Shown: positions 26,060 through 37,645, counted from the first letter of the stretch. The stretch: 64,000 nt of DNA from Strigamia acuminata (GCA_949358305.1 OX442319.1:10602001-10666000), one strand, 5' to 3'. Notes: generated from the letters alone by a model not told the origin. Made by a program: numbers and translations.

Positions 26060-26760
26060 TTTATTTCATTCCCCAAAAACACATTAGACCAGGTGCAAAT
26101 AGTGTCCCGATGAGCTCACATACCTGTCGGCTCCCCGTTTTACCTCCCCCTTCCACTCCCTTCCCACTCCTCTCTCTCTCTCTCTGGGAAATCTCTCCAC
26201 CCCCGCCGACCCGACTGGAATCCAGTCCCACTGGAACGCCTGGCTGCCCAGCCACAATGAAACTCACCCCTGCAACACCCCTCTTCACCTGTCGACCATC
26301 GCTCCATACACCCCCTCCGGACCCCCCCGCACCCCTCCCCCCACACAACTCTTGTTAGCGAACCAAAGCCAACTTACCCCGTTCCTCCGGGGGGGCGAGG
26401 GGGGGCAAACAAGTCGAAAAACAATAAATAAATAAAATGAAAAATCAAATTGTTTTTATTCGTCGTCCAATTATTATTCATTTAAATTGTAGCGATTTTG
26501 GTGGCGGTTGGTGGCGCTTCGTTTTTCGTTTTAACTCGCAAGCGCCACTCATTGGCAATATTAAACGAGTGGCATGGGAGCACTCCGACCCTATCATTAG
26601 CTCGGAACGATGTAAAAACCAGTTGCTGAGCGCCTGCAGCGCGCACCAACACTCACCCTCGTCCACCTACATCCATCCTACCTGTTGAGCTAAGCATCAG
26701 TTTCAAAGTAATCAGTCTGCTGGCGTTGTTATGGCAACGGTTTCCAAGCGATCAGCACGG
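26060..26760. promoter_or_regulatory. GC-rich island with CT tracts and an RFX X-box-like site
   Basis: Two GC-rich blocks (26100-26400, 26480-26760) interrupt the AT-rich desert. They hold a CTCTCTCT tract, CACCTG E-boxes, and at 26725-26738 GTTGTTATGGCAAC, close to the RFX X-box GTNRCCATRGYAAC. No gene is seen, so a distal regulatory element or promoter is inferred. Confidence 0.35.
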
Positions 26761-27229
26761 GAGGATCCGCTCCCTGTTATTAAGAAGGGAGTGTGGGTGG
26801 GGAAAGAGGGAAGGTGTAATTTGGGGGACTGGGGTTGGGTGTTCCTCCTAGTTTGGCAACTGTTCGGGGGGGTTGGGTTGGTGGTACCCCTTGGTGTGGA
26901 ATTTTTTTTTTTTTTTTTTTTTGTGGTTAATTAGATCGGGGGGTGGGGTGGGGGGTGGTGGGGGGGGGGGGTTTGAGAGGTGAGGTGGACACACGCAATA
27001 TTTTCTCGTTTTGTGTCGGTTGTTTCTTTTTCTTTTTGTTGGGTTTGCTTTCTTTCACCCCTCTGAGGTTTGAGTTAAGGTGAGGGAGGCAGGCAACACC
27101 TGGTTCCTTGGTTTGCGTGACACGGCCGGCAGGTGTCATGAACTGAAGAAGGAAGCTCAGTGAAGGGAGGTCAAAGCGAGGATCGTGGCTGGTGCTGCGG
27201 GGCAATTGGATTTGTATGCAAATTTGGGG

Positions 27230-28200
27230 AAATCAATATGGAAAATCTGGGGGAAATGTGGGGAATCTGTGGGAAATATTGAAAATTCGTTGCAAATCTG
27301 TGAAAAATATTGAAAATTCGTTGCAAATATGTGAAAAATATTGAAAATTTCTGGTAAATCTGTGAAGAATGTAGGAAATCCCTGTTAAATTTGTGGGAAA
27401 TGTGGAAAATCTGTGGAAAATGTTGAAAATTCATTGCATATGTATGATAAATATTGAAAATTTATTGCAAATCTATGAGAATATTGAAAATTTCTGGTAA
27501 ATCTGTGAAGAATGTAGGAAATCCCTGTTGAATTTGTGAAAGTTCTAGAAGCTGTGAGAAGTGTAGAAAATTTACAAGAACTATAGAAAAGCTTTGGTAA
27601 TGCTATGAAAGTTCTAGAAGTTATGAGAAGTCTGGAAGTTCTATAAAAATATAGAAATTGTTGAAAAATTTATAAAAATTTGGAAAATCCTTAGAGTATC
27701 TCTGGAAAATCAAAGAAAAGACTGGATAATCAATGAAAAATCTAGAAAATCATTGAAAAAATCTGAGAAATCTATAAAAATCTGGAGAAATCAATAAAAA
27801 AAATCTAGAAAATCGATGAAAAAATCTGGGAAATCTATAAAAATCTGGGAAATCTATAAAAATCTGGAGAAATCAATGAAAAATCTAGAAAATTAATGAA
27901 AAAATCTAAGAGATCTATAAAAATCTGAGAAAAATCAATGAAAAATTTGAAAAAATCAATAAAAAATTTGAAAAATCAATGAAAAATCTAGAAAAATTAA
28001 TGAAAAAACCGGTGAAAAGTCTGGAAAATCTAAGAAAACCCGTGAAAAATCTAGAAAATCTAAGAAAAACCCGTGAAAAATCTGTAAAATCTAATAAATC
28101 TCGTGAAAAGTCTATAAAATCTAAGAAAAACTGTTAAAAAAATCGACAAAAATTCAAAAAAAAATCAACAAAAACCCCAGAAAATTAAAAAAATAATTTT
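27230..28200. repeat. GGAAAATCTGTGAAAAATATTG-type degenerate repeats
   Basis: Drifting 14-30-base units rich in AAAATCTGGAAAATC and TGAAAAATATTGAAAATT. Frames opened by the repeat are not genes. Confidence 0.85.
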
Positions 28201-29330
28201 AAAAACGTTCTCAACCTACACCAAATTTAAATTTTCATTTTTTTTATCAAAATTTCCTCAAAGATTTTCCATATCAATTCCAAAAGATTTCCACGCTTCG
28301 ATTGCTCTCCTGCAACTACATACTGCAGGCAGTCCACGTTCCTGGGCCTTGAAACCGCTCGAAACTCAAAGGCCGGCCCGCCCTCGCCTATGGAATGAAA
28401 CCAAAAAAAAAAACACTAAAAAACTTCCAAAAAATAAAAAAAGAACAAAATTAACATCACATTTTATTTTATTTACTAATTTCCTTTTAAATTGCTCTCA
28501 CATCTCACACAAACAAGCCTACTTCGTCCTTCCAGTTAACTTGTGATGCTTCCTACACGTAACCACTCCTTCATTATTCAACTAGAAACAGAAAACTGTC
28601 ACTTCTTTTTTTCTCCTTCTTCTCTTGGGAACTCAACAGCAGAGCCCACAGGCAGAGAGCAACAGAACATTCCTTAAATATCTCTCGTTGAACCCGCAAT
28701 ACAATTTGAAACACAATTTAAATTTCGTTTAAATAAAAATATTTCAATTTCTATTTGTATTTTAAACAAATTGTAACGTGCGCTTCGCTATTTCGACTAT
28801 TTACGTACGCTAGACCACGCACGGTGCCGTGCACTCCGTGTTTGGAAAATCGGCGATTTGTCGTGACTTGTATTTGCATTGCAGCTTCATTTAGCAAAGT
28901 CATGAACATGAACGTGTGATTTACTTTTACAGGAAATCCAATTTGGATGGGCCTCTGGTGGGAAAATGTGGAAAGTTCGACGGGTTTTTATTATGGCGGA
29001 AAATGAATCGATATTGAGATTTCGAGGGGAGTCTGCTTGGATGTGTCGGCAGATAGTCGTAATTATTATTTTATTTTATTAGTGAGTGTATTCAAGGTCG
29101 TTTTATACGTCAGGGCTCCACCCAATTTGGCATCATCTTGCAGAGTCAAGTCGTATCGATTTTTTTTGCTCGAGAGTTGAGCTCCTTACTATTAATTGCA
29201 ATTCACGTTTCAAGGTTTCCTCGTGAGTGACCGAGGCCACTCGTACGACCTTCTTTCTCCTCCCTTTAAGAAGTCTTTACGCTGCTACTACTTAATATTC
29301 CGACGTAAATCGATGGGAATATACGAGGAT
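28200..29330. other. Intergenic DNA, no supported gene
   Basis: Mixed-composition sequence with no coding signature and no RNA gene I could recognise. Confidence 0.45.
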
Positions 29331-29890
29331 TATGTATAAATTTGATGTAAAAATTCGGAATTTGGTGAAAAAGTTCGAAAGTTTGTGTAAAAGGTTAAAA
29401 TTTACCACTGTAAAAATTTAGAATTTAGTGGAGAAGATCAAAATTAAGTGTAAAAGGTCAAAATTAAGTGTATAAGGTCAAAATTTAGTGTCAAATTCCA
29501 AATTTAGTGTAAAAGGTTAAATTTTTGCGTAAAAATTTGTAATTTAGTGGAAAAATTCGTAATTTAGTGTAAATGTTCGTAATTCAGTGTAAATATTCGG
29601 AATTTAGTGTAAATATTCGGAATTTAGTGTAAATTTTCGAAATTTTATGTAAATATTCGGAATTTAGTGTACAGATTCGTAATTTAGTGTAAATATTCGT
29701 AATTTAGTGTAAAAAATTTGTAATTTAGTGTAAATATTCGGAATTTAGTCTAAAGATTCGGAATTTAGTGTAAAGATTCGGAATTTAGTCTAAAGATTCG
29801 GAATTTAGTGTAAAGATTCGGAATTTAGGGTAAAATTTCGGAATTTGCATGTAAAAATTCAAAATTGCGTGTAAAAATTCGAAATTTTCT
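29330..29890. repeat. 20-bp minisatellite GTAAATATTCGGAATTTAGT
   Basis: About 27 units of 19-21 bases, most regular between 29560 and 29830. Confidence 0.92.
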
Positions 29891-30289
29891 GCGTGTAGAT
29901 CGGTGACACGTAAAACTGTCATGAAACTTAAATTATTAAAAGAAAAACGGAAATAAAAAACCCAAATACCAACATGTTTTAAACATGTTCGACAGGATTA
30001 ATGATTCGAAATACACACACACCACACCACACACCAGATGACATAATGACATAATCTTCCAATTTAGGACATAATGCCAAAACTAGGCATTGCCACCAGA
30101 TGCATTGACATTATGAGAACAAATTGTAATTCACTAATTAGGTCAATAACCGCAATGAAATAAAATAAAATAAACATTCACTGCAAATCTTCAGGTCATC
30201 AAAAAAAGATGAAAAACCACTAAAATACATCTAACTTAATTAGATCATCAAATACCTAAGTCTAAACTTTCAAAACTTTACCCAACTTG

Positions 30290-30430
30290 GTATTCTTGTG
30301 CATCAAGCGCAGCGTAGCCACAACTCAACCGGCGCTAGACCCACTGGAGCCTGCCTGGCCCACCATCAACAACAGCAACCACATTCTTTTCCGCAGCTCG
30401 GAGTACAGTGGCTCCCTCTTGTGGCGCAAA
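30290..30430. repeat. Duplicated segment shared with 40875-40985
   Basis: The GTATTCTTG-TGCATCAAGCG stretch and the following CCCACTGGAGCCTGC sequence recur almost unchanged at 40875-40985. It marks part of the segmental duplication that moved acid phosphatase and multigene-family sequences around. Confidence 0.8.
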
Positions 30431-30611
30431 AAACCAAACATGAACGCAATTTGAAACATCAAGTGGCTATTTGTGAAAATTTAAGGACGATTTTGTTAAA
30501 TTTAAGGCATTGGAAATGCGGTTTTTATTACTTTGTTTTGCATTTAAAAATGCTACCATTATTAAATTACAAAAAAAAGGTTTTTGGAGTTTATTGTCAA
30601 TGTTAATGTTG

Positions 30612-32551
30612 TCAATGTTGGTCAGTCATCGATGTTCTATCTTTGTAAAAAGCGTATCCGATCATTAAGAGAAATACAACGAGTGCAAAAGCGCAGCTGG
30701 TTTTGCTCGCTGGTCTGTCTGTAAAACCAAAATAAAATTAATCCCATATTATTTATACAAAATACCGGTAATGTACTCTGGGGATCAGGTTGATCAAAAC
30801 CTTTCTTATTGTGTTTTTGGATCGAACATTTCGCTTCGATATCCTCAGGAATGTTGTCAACTTTGTTAGTCGGAAATCTTTTATCGCACTTTCGTAGGAG
30901 TATCATTACAGCGCAGCAGACAGTGATGAGAATGATAATTTTAATTTGCTCTGCAAATAAAATGTCAGTACTTTTATGATTAATACGAAATGCCGGTAAC
31001 GTACGCAGGAAAGTGATGTGGGCCACACATTCCGCTTTGATATCCTCAGGAATGATGGATGCAGTGAGTCTTCTGAACTCTTCGAACGGACATGGACTCG
31101 TACAGCCTTTTAGAGTCAGTTCGTACGGATCACGTGTCGTTGCGGTACAAAATCTAAATCCAAAGATTATTAATAATTGTGTATTTTTATTGATGTAATT
31201 TAATTTTTTTTTTTAAAGTTTACTTTTACGAACTCGGTTCGGTTCTCCAGCAGCAATTCCACCATGACCATACTGCAGTACGGAGGCGCGTGAGGTTCGA
31301 ATACACCGAGAGCTGATAAAAGACTAACTACGGTAACATCGTACTGTATATAAAATATTAAAAGTATTAAATCACTCGTAAATTGTATTAAAAATTGAAT
31401 AAACTTACGGCCGAATACATGTAAATTTTATGTTCGTCCGTGTGTGTGTTGTAGATGTTATTTTTCATGTTGTTTATCATTTCACTTAACAGAGGACCTG
31501 TGGATGATTAAATATTGGAAAAATTAAAGAAATTGGCAATTTTAGAGTTAGAAAAATTAATGTACCTCCTATTAATCTCCTCATTTCGTGTGTTTTGACA
31601 AGAGAGGATAATTTGTGTACGTGAAGCGAGCTTAGTGCTTCCATCAGATCGTCATCCACCCAGGGAGGTCGAGTCAAGTTATGAGTTTGCTGCATACATT
31701 AAAGATCGATGAAATTGTTGGAAATTTTTTTTGTTTTATACCTGTATCGATAAAATTTCGTAAAGTGATGATGCATTAATAAAATTATTGATGGCAAGTC
31801 CAGTTTGCTTAGATAGAAACTTGTAAAGCTCTCTGTTTTCCACGTTGATTTTTTCTACTTCAGGTGAGCTCATTTGCTCCGCATGTAATCTGTCGTATTC
31901 TTTACACTCGACATCCAACGATAACACCTAAATTTACATTAAAAAATTAAAAAACGGTGATTTATTACAACGTTCTATCAATTTAACGCACGTAATCTTC
32001 TTTTGGGGGCAATGTGTGCACGGGAATTGGTTGCCAGGTGAGATTTGAGTTCCAAACTTGTCTGCCAGTTGGTGGCAAAAACCCGGCCAGATTGGCATAG
32101 GCACTCATTAGTGACCGGTCAACATCCGTACTTTGAACGTGAACAGTATAGTGATTGTATGTGTTTTTAATGAAATTTCCATATCTCTGTCTTAGATATT
32201 CTCCGGTTTGATACTGCTGCAGCATTCCAAGCTGTAAAAAATAATGAAAAATTGCAATAAATTGTTTACCATTGGTCAATTATTGCGTTTATACCGTTGT
32301 TAGCTGTCCAAGTCCGTCTGGCCACGCGTATTTCCATTGGTCTGTGGGGTAGGTTGCGGTCGGTGCCGTATCACCATGCCGGAACAACTGTACAAATAAA
32401 TTGGTCACGGTAAATCCAAATGTTTTTAAAATTAATTAATCAATGTACTTACAAGTTGAACCTGTTTTAATTGTGATTTTCCAGCGACCACCAAGAAGAA
32501 AGTCGCGATTAAAAGTGGCCACAAAATCCAGCTGGAACCGAGAGTTGCCAT
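30612..32551 (-). pseudogene. Histidine acid phosphatase copy 1, truncated and lacking catalytic residues
   Basis: Exons 32551-32453, 32387-32295, 32231-31992, 31927-31742, 31689-31566, 31497-31409, 31343-31224 and 31153-31130 follow the exon pattern of the intact gene at 61.7 kb and give 324 residues. The RHGxRxP motif reads RHGDTAP, losing the phosphate-binding arginine, and the HD motif reads YD. A 5-base deletion in exon 8, compared with the copy at 43.1 kb, brings a stop at 31130 and removes the C-terminal membrane anchor. Downstream, two possible membrane-anchor exons remain (about 30870-30955 and 30612-30727). The frame is otherwise open, so a truncated soluble product is possible. Enzymatic activity is unlikely. 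Confidence 0.85.
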
Positions 32552-32696
32552 GTGTAGCTTTGACTGCTGGCGTTTGAAAATGGTTTTGGATGTCGCAATA
32601 TGTTGAGTCACCAGAGTCCCCAGTGACCCACTTTGTAAAAAAGGGTTAAGTTCATGCACTATTTGAGGGAGGGGAACTGTTTTACATATCTCCTGT

Positions 32697-32900
32697 TGAG
32701 AAGGAAAGGAAGATATTATCACGTCCTCAGTATCGCCCTAGAATTGAAAAATCATTTTTAGATTGATTTATTAAAAAATTTATGTTTAATTATTTTATTT
32801 AATCAGTAGTAATGATGAGGGGACAAATACTTAAAAAAAAAATTAAGGTTTTGTAATTTGAATAAAGTTATTTGCTTGTTAAAAACTGTTTAAATTTGAC
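32697..32900 (+). pseudogene. 3' remnant of the multigene family (with 3' flank)
   Basis: Bases 32697-32745 match the last codons of copy C (GAGGAAAGG-like, then ATATTATCACG and CAGTATCGCCCTAG), and 32745-32850 match its 3' flank, including AATCAGTAGTAATGATGAGG. It directly abuts the 5' end of acid phosphatase copy 1, which is on the other strand. Confidence 0.8.
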
Positions 32901-33426
32901 GAATCCAGCTAACTTTCCGTTAACTTTGGCCATTTTTCTATCCAGTTTCGCCTCTCTTGCATCAAGCTCGCCAAGCTTCTCGTCAATTTTGGCCAACTTT
33001 GTCAAGTTTGGTCGAAGTCCAAAGGCTTTTTTCCAAAAACCTTTTTCAAGTTTAATTTGGTGGAAGTAAAAATTTAAATATTTAATAATTTGCCGTTTTA
33101 TACGCCACGTCAGATGACATGTGATTTAACGCTGCGGTGTCCCGCTGGGTGACGTATTCAAGGTGTCTGGCACGTTGCATAAGACAAGTGAAAAGGAGAA
33201 CATGTTTTAGCACAATATCATCCATTTCTCACTCCAGGTGGACTTGTAAATGCCATACTCAAATATGAAAAATATGAAGGCGGATATTACCAATGTTCGC
33301 TAAATTGAAATTTCAGTGAATTGTAGAAAAAAAATACCGTAGTCAAAACAATGATTAACAAACAGCAAATTACGTTCTCCTGTTCGTCGAAAAAGAATTA
33401 GGAGACACTACTATATTCTAGTTGCA

Positions 33427-33788
33427 GTCAAAAAGGCAAATTAGACTCTGTAGTCCCATTGGTCGAGCCAGTTTACTGGTGTGGTGATCCGGAAAAGTAG
33501 AGCCAAACACAAGAATTGCAAGCAATGTACAGACATTGTAATCGATTGCCTAAATTGCCAAAAATTCAAAATTGTTTACTTTCAAGACATAGTAACCAAC
33601 TTCATTTCAATTATGGAAATAACATTTTTTAGTAAGAAAAATCAAAATTACATTAACTAAACTAGTCATAACAATCACAGCAATAAATAAAAATCAAAAC
33701 TACTTCTCCTAGTCGTAATATGCAGTCTGGAGTTAGTAGTAAACTGGCTCGACCAATGGGACTACAGAGTCTAATTTGCCTTTTTGAC
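33427..33788. repeat. 51-bp perfect inverted repeat around a 260-bp spacer
   Basis: Bases 33427-33477 (starting GTCAAAAAGGCAAATTAGAC) are the exact reverse complement of 33738-33788. The pair could form a hairpin or be the ends of a small MITE-like element, though no clear target duplication is visible. The right arm runs directly into the promoter of copy A. Confidence 0.85.
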
Positions 33789-33857
33789 ACAACCACGTAT
33801 GCACTTATATACATACACATTATCATAATAATTTGAATCATTCTTGTTTTACAAAAC
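33787..33857 (+). promoter_or_regulatory. Conserved upstream block of copy A
   Basis: Contains CACGTATGCACTTATATAC and TTGAATCATTCTTGTTTTAC immediately before the ATG. The same block precedes copies B, F and E, and partly G. It likely holds the core promoter and 5' UTR. Confidence 0.6.
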
Positions 33858-34994
33858 ATGGCGTTAACATTTCCCATCATCTCTCTCGAACGTGCTAGTT
33901 TAGTCAAAACTGCAATCAGCTTGTGGGAATTTAACCCAAGTATTTCTCAAGCATTCCATGACGATGACTACCTTCGTAAATCTCGGTATATGACTACTTT
34001 ACAGATACATTGGTCAGAAATTGAGAATACCGTTAGTGAAAAAGCCGACTGTTTGGTTTTGCCTCCATCTTTTAAACTTCGAATACGCCCAATAATCAAG
34101 TCCGTAGGACAAGAAATACTCGAATGGCTGGATTGGCGAACAAATCGGGCTCTTGGGCACGACATTTGGATTAAATTGGCGGACTGCATTCAATTCATCT
34201 CGTGGACGACACGTGGAAAAGTGGACGAGACGGAAACAGCCCGGGTACTCTCAAAAATGGATAAAATATTCACATTGGATCAAAGATATAGAATTGCGTG
34301 TATGTTTTGTATCCGAGATGTTGTCGAAGCGTTGTGGCCGCAGTTTCACGATCTACCAGCGGAGCTCAAGTTCAATTGCTATCCAACGATGGGAAAGATG
34401 TTAAGTTATTGGACCGATGTCAAGACGCACGTCGAAGGAAGCAATAATCTTCAGATGTTTCACTTGTTCGTGAAAACCGAAAATGTCAGTGGGCTGAAAT
34501 ACCTGTGGTCGACGTTAACGCAAGACGAAAGAAACGAATACGATCATCTGTTGTCGCCAAGGGAACGTACGAAACGAATCAATTTCTTTTTTGTTTCGCA
34601 ATTGAACGAGCGCCAACTGGAACTTTATTTCGTTCATCATTGGCACGTGCGTATGATTTTGCTACAACTCCTACGTGATTGGGCGTATGTGGATTTGTTT
34701 ATAGGGCTCGCTACCCTTTTCCTTCCACTGGTAGATGCGTGGGATGTTCTTCAGTTAGTCTGGTTGACGGTGGAGCAAATTTGTGAAAATCCACACGATG
34801 ACAGATACAAGCTGTGTTTTGGTCATTTGTTGGCAAATACTTCGTCCGAGCAGAAAAGAATTCTCATTCAATGCGAAGTGCTACATCCTCAGTGTTGTAT
34901 TTTGTTACACAAGGCAAAGGATCTTGTAAGTATCGATTTGTTGTTAAAGGATGTGAGTGAGGAGGAAAGGAATACTATATTGTCACATTTTTAA
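33858..34994 (+). CDS. Multigene family member A, unknown function
   Basis: An intronless frame of 378 residues. I do not recognise a named domain. The N-terminus FPIISLERASLVKTAISLW, the central WTTRGKVDETETARVLSK (about 117-134) and the RYRIACMFC / VEALWPQFHDLP segment (144-167) are near-identical in all copies. Residues 25-50, 230-240 and 280-310 vary. Leucine- and tryptophan-rich amphipathic segments suggest an all-helical fold. There is no signal peptide or membrane segment, so it is probably intracellular. From memory, similar RYxLACxYC...LW patterns occur in large uncharacterised families of spider genomes; I cannot verify this here. It lies 32 kb from ordinary genes, in a recently amplified block. 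Confidence 0.85.
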   Translation: MALTFPIISLERASLVKTAISLWEFNPSISQAFHDDDYLRKSRYMTTLQIHWSEIENTVSEKADCLVLPPSFKLRIRPIIKSVGQEILEWLDWRTNRALGHDIWIKLADCIQFISWTTRGKVDETETARVLSKMDKIFTLDQRYRIACMFCIRDVVEALWPQFHDLPAELKFNCYPTMGKMLSYWTDVKTHVEGSNNLQMFHLFVKTENVSGLKYLWSTLTQDERNEYDHLLSPRERTKRINFFFVSQLNERQLELYFVHHWHVRMILLQLLRDWAYVDLFIGLATLFLPLVDAWDVLQLVWLTVEQICENPHDDRYKLCFGHLLANTSSEQKRILIQCEVLHPQCCILLHKAKDLVSIDLLLKDVSEEERNTILSHF

Positions 34995-35229
34995 TGTGCA
35001 TTGTCATATTTACACGAATTGTTTTTTTAATTTCGTTATTTATTATTTACTACAGATGATAAAAAGTATTAATTCTGTATTTTTTTTACCTTTTTAACTC
35101 GAATAAAAATATTATTTTTCTTTATTTTTGAATGTTTGAGGTCATGTACGTTTGGGTTCGAGGCAATAGAATCTAGACGACGTCACACTACGGCTTGTCA
35201 ATGGCGAAGATGTTGTCGGAGGAAGCTCA

Positions 35230-35700
35230 TTGCCGGTTGCTTTAATTCCATCTGAATCCTCGCAACATGATGCCATCCAAGAGTTTGTTAGTCGATATCG
35301 CACTTATTGTGAGTTTAATTCTTTAGTACAACGAACGATAAGGCCGATGAAATTGTTTTATTTGATACCTTTTTATAATTTCGAATGGCGGGTTCAACTG
35401 GTCACGTTATCAGCTGCTGGTTTTGTTTTTATTTTACTATGGGGGTGTAAAATCCAACTCTCTACTCCTCGAGGTCTCTCCTGGGTCATGATAATGTTGG
35501 TATTGTAGGACTGCACCTCATCAGAGTGTAGCATTTACCATCTGTCATGATTTTTTGTGTCCAATGAAGTCTTTTATCCTTGTTGGATCGTATTTTGGTT
35601 TTCTTGTTCCACATTCGAAACAACTTGGTTGTGGGAAAAATAATTTTAACAATTTCTAATATTTAATGCCTAGTTCAACATGACTTTAGACAGCGGTGTG
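35230..35700. other. Spacer between copies A and B
   Basis: A 92-codon frame starts at 35230 with no recognised domain. Parts of the spacer recur near 51.1 kb (CTGGTCATGATTTGGTATTG-like sequence). I see no gene. Confidence 0.4.
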
Positions 35701-35717
35701 AACATTTTCACTTTAAT

Positions 35718-35935
35718 TTAAAACCTGGATTGCAAAGGTTCTAGAATTTCGCCCGTATTATAATCTAGCAAATGGTCAACATCGGTTTGTTCACTTGAAT
35801 TTTCTAGCATGTTTGTGTGGACCATGCTTTTCATCTTTTTCGCTTTCTTGATGCGAAGTTTAGATCCATCCAAGTGGTCGAAACTATGAAATTGTTTCGT
35901 CGGTTTAACGTTAACGTTTTCTGGATTAGGAGACA
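35718..35935 (-). pseudogene. Divergent basic-protein gene remnant beside copy B
   Basis: The minus-strand frame contains KPTKQFHSFDHLDGS and RIKKAKKMKSM, clearly homologous to FDHLDGRSSGFRIKKTKGIQS of the intact partner gene at 44.9-45.4 kb. It has no N-terminal ATG and a different, shorter C-terminus (LLDYNTGEILEPLQSRF), so it is probably decayed. It lies head-to-head with copy B. Confidence 0.65.
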
Positions 35936-35938
35936 CTA

Positions 35939-36020
35939 CGTGTACACAACACGTATACACTTATATGCAGTATATATATTCATTACCATAATTATTTGAA
36001 TCATTCTAGTTTTACAAAAC
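35939..36020 (+). promoter_or_regulatory. Conserved upstream block of copy B
   Basis: Contains ACACAACACGTATACACTTA, a TATA-like AGTATATATAT, then CATTACCATAATTATTTGAA and TTTTACAAAAC before the ATG. It is nearly the same as the block before copy F. Confidence 0.65.
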
Positions 36021-37154
36021 ATGGCGTTTTTCACACTTCCCATCATCTCGCTCGAACGTGCTAGTTTAGTCAAAACTGCAATCAGCTTGTGGAAATTTAA
36101 CCCACGTATTTCTCAAGCATTCCATGAAGACCCTCATGAATATTGGAATATAACTAGTTTACGGGCACGCTGGTCAAAAATTGAGAATACCGTTAGGGAA
36201 AAAGTCGACAGTTTGCTTTTACCTCCGTCTTTTAAACTTCGAATACGCCCAATACTCAAGTCCATAAGACGAGAGATAATCGAATGGCTGGATTGGCAAA
36301 CAAATCGAGCTCTTGGGCGCGACATTTGGATTAAATTGGTGGACTGCATTCAATTCATTGAGTGGACGACGCGTGGAAAAGTGGACGAGACGGAAACAGC
36401 CCGAGTGCTTTCAAAACTGGATAAAATATTCACATTGGACCAAAGATACAGAATCGCGTGTATGTTTTGTGTCCGAGATGTTGTCGAAGCGTTGTGGCAG
36501 CAGTTTCACGATCCACTAGCAGAGTTCAAGTTCGATTGCGATCCAACGATGCGAAAGATGTTGAGTTATTGGACCGATTTCATGACGCACGTCGAAGGAA
36601 GCAATAAGTTTGATTTGTTCCACTTGCTGGTGGAAACCGATAATGTGAGTGGGATGAAATACCTGTGGTCGCCGTTAACGCAAGACGAAAGAAACGAATA
36701 CGATCGGTGGTTGAAACCTTGGTTAGGTTCGAAACGAATCAATTTCTTTTTTGTTTCGCAGTTGAACGAGCGCCAACTGCAAGTTTATTTCAATTCTGAT
36801 CTGTTTGTGCGTCTCGGTTTGCTACAGCTCCTACGTGATTGGGTGTATGTGGATTTGTTTATAGGTGTCGGGAATCGGTTTTTTGCACCGTTAGATGCGT
36901 GGGGTGTTCGTCAGTTAGTCTCGTTGACGGCGGAGCAAATTTCTCAAAACCCTCATGATGAAAGATACAAGCTGTGTTTTGCCCATTTGTTGGCGAAGAC
37001 TTCGTCCGAGCAGAAAAGGGATCTCATTGAATGCGAAGTGATACATTCCGAGTGTTGTATTAACTTACACAAGGCAAAGGATTTTGCAAGTATCAATTTG
37101 TTGTTAAATGATGCGAGTGAGGAGGAAAGGAATGTTATATTATCACGTTGTTAG
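36021..37154 (+). CDS. Multigene family member B, unknown function
   Basis: An intronless 377-residue frame from MAFFTLPIISLERA, closest to copy A over its first 260 residues. The conserved central block reads IEWTTRGKVDETETARVLSK. It keeps the full length and the usual ASEEERNVILSRC ending. Variable segments differ from A around 38-50 (HEYWNITSLRARW) and 230-236 (WLKPWLGS). Expression is plausible because the conserved upstream block is intact. Function unknown; no catalytic motif is visible. Confidence 0.85.
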   Translation: MAFFTLPIISLERASLVKTAISLWKFNPRISQAFHEDPHEYWNITSLRARWSKIENTVREKVDSLLLPPSFKLRIRPILKSIRREIIEWLDWQTNRALGRDIWIKLVDCIQFIEWTTRGKVDETETARVLSKLDKIFTLDQRYRIACMFCVRDVVEALWQQFHDPLAEFKFDCDPTMRKMLSYWTDFMTHVEGSNKFDLFHLLVETDNVSGMKYLWSPLTQDERNEYDRWLKPWLGSKRINFFFVSQLNERQLQVYFNSDLFVRLGLLQLLRDWVYVDLFIGVGNRFFAPLDAWGVRQLVSLTAEQISQNPHDERYKLCFAHLLAKTSSEQKRDLIECEVIHSECCINLHKAKDFASINLLLNDASEEERNVILSRC

Positions 37155-37329
37155 TTGAAAAATTATTTTTAAAAAGATTCATTCAAAAATATGTTTAAAT
37201 CAATTTATTTACAGTACAGTAGTAATGACTAGCTGTTCACCCGCCGTTCACCCGTAAACCATAGATTAATTTTTGCCATAAATCAAACACAATGTATACG
37301 AAACAGCAAAATATAAATAAAATAAAAAT

Positions 37330-37645
37330 ACAATTTTGCAAAATAATGGAAAACCCAAACCAAAATCCAACAAAAATTTAACCCAAACCAAAATCCAACA
37401 AAAATTTAACCCAAACCAAACCAAAATCAAACCCAACAAATCAAATGCCAATGCAGCTATCACCCACCAACACCCCCGCAAAGACCCGCCATCACCCCCG
37501 CAAAGACCCGCCATCACCCCCGCAAAGACCCGCCATCACCCCTGCAAAGACCCGCCAACATTCGCAAAGACCCGCAAAGACCTGCCAAGACCCGCAAAGA
37601 CCTGCCAACACCCGCAAAGACTTGCCAACACCCGCAAAGACCCGC
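37330..37645. repeat. ACCCAAACCAAAATCCAACA and GACCCGCCATCACCCCCGCAAA minisatellites
   Basis: An A/C-rich repeat (37360-37440) is followed by about ten units built from AAAGACCCGCCATCACCCCCGC and shorter AAAGACCTGCCAACACCCGC forms. Both strands stay open through it, giving spurious frames. Confidence 0.9.

Noticed and set aside
31013-31198. Plus-strand frame over 31.0-31.2 kb
   Set aside because: It is the antisense of acid phosphatase copy 1 exon 8.
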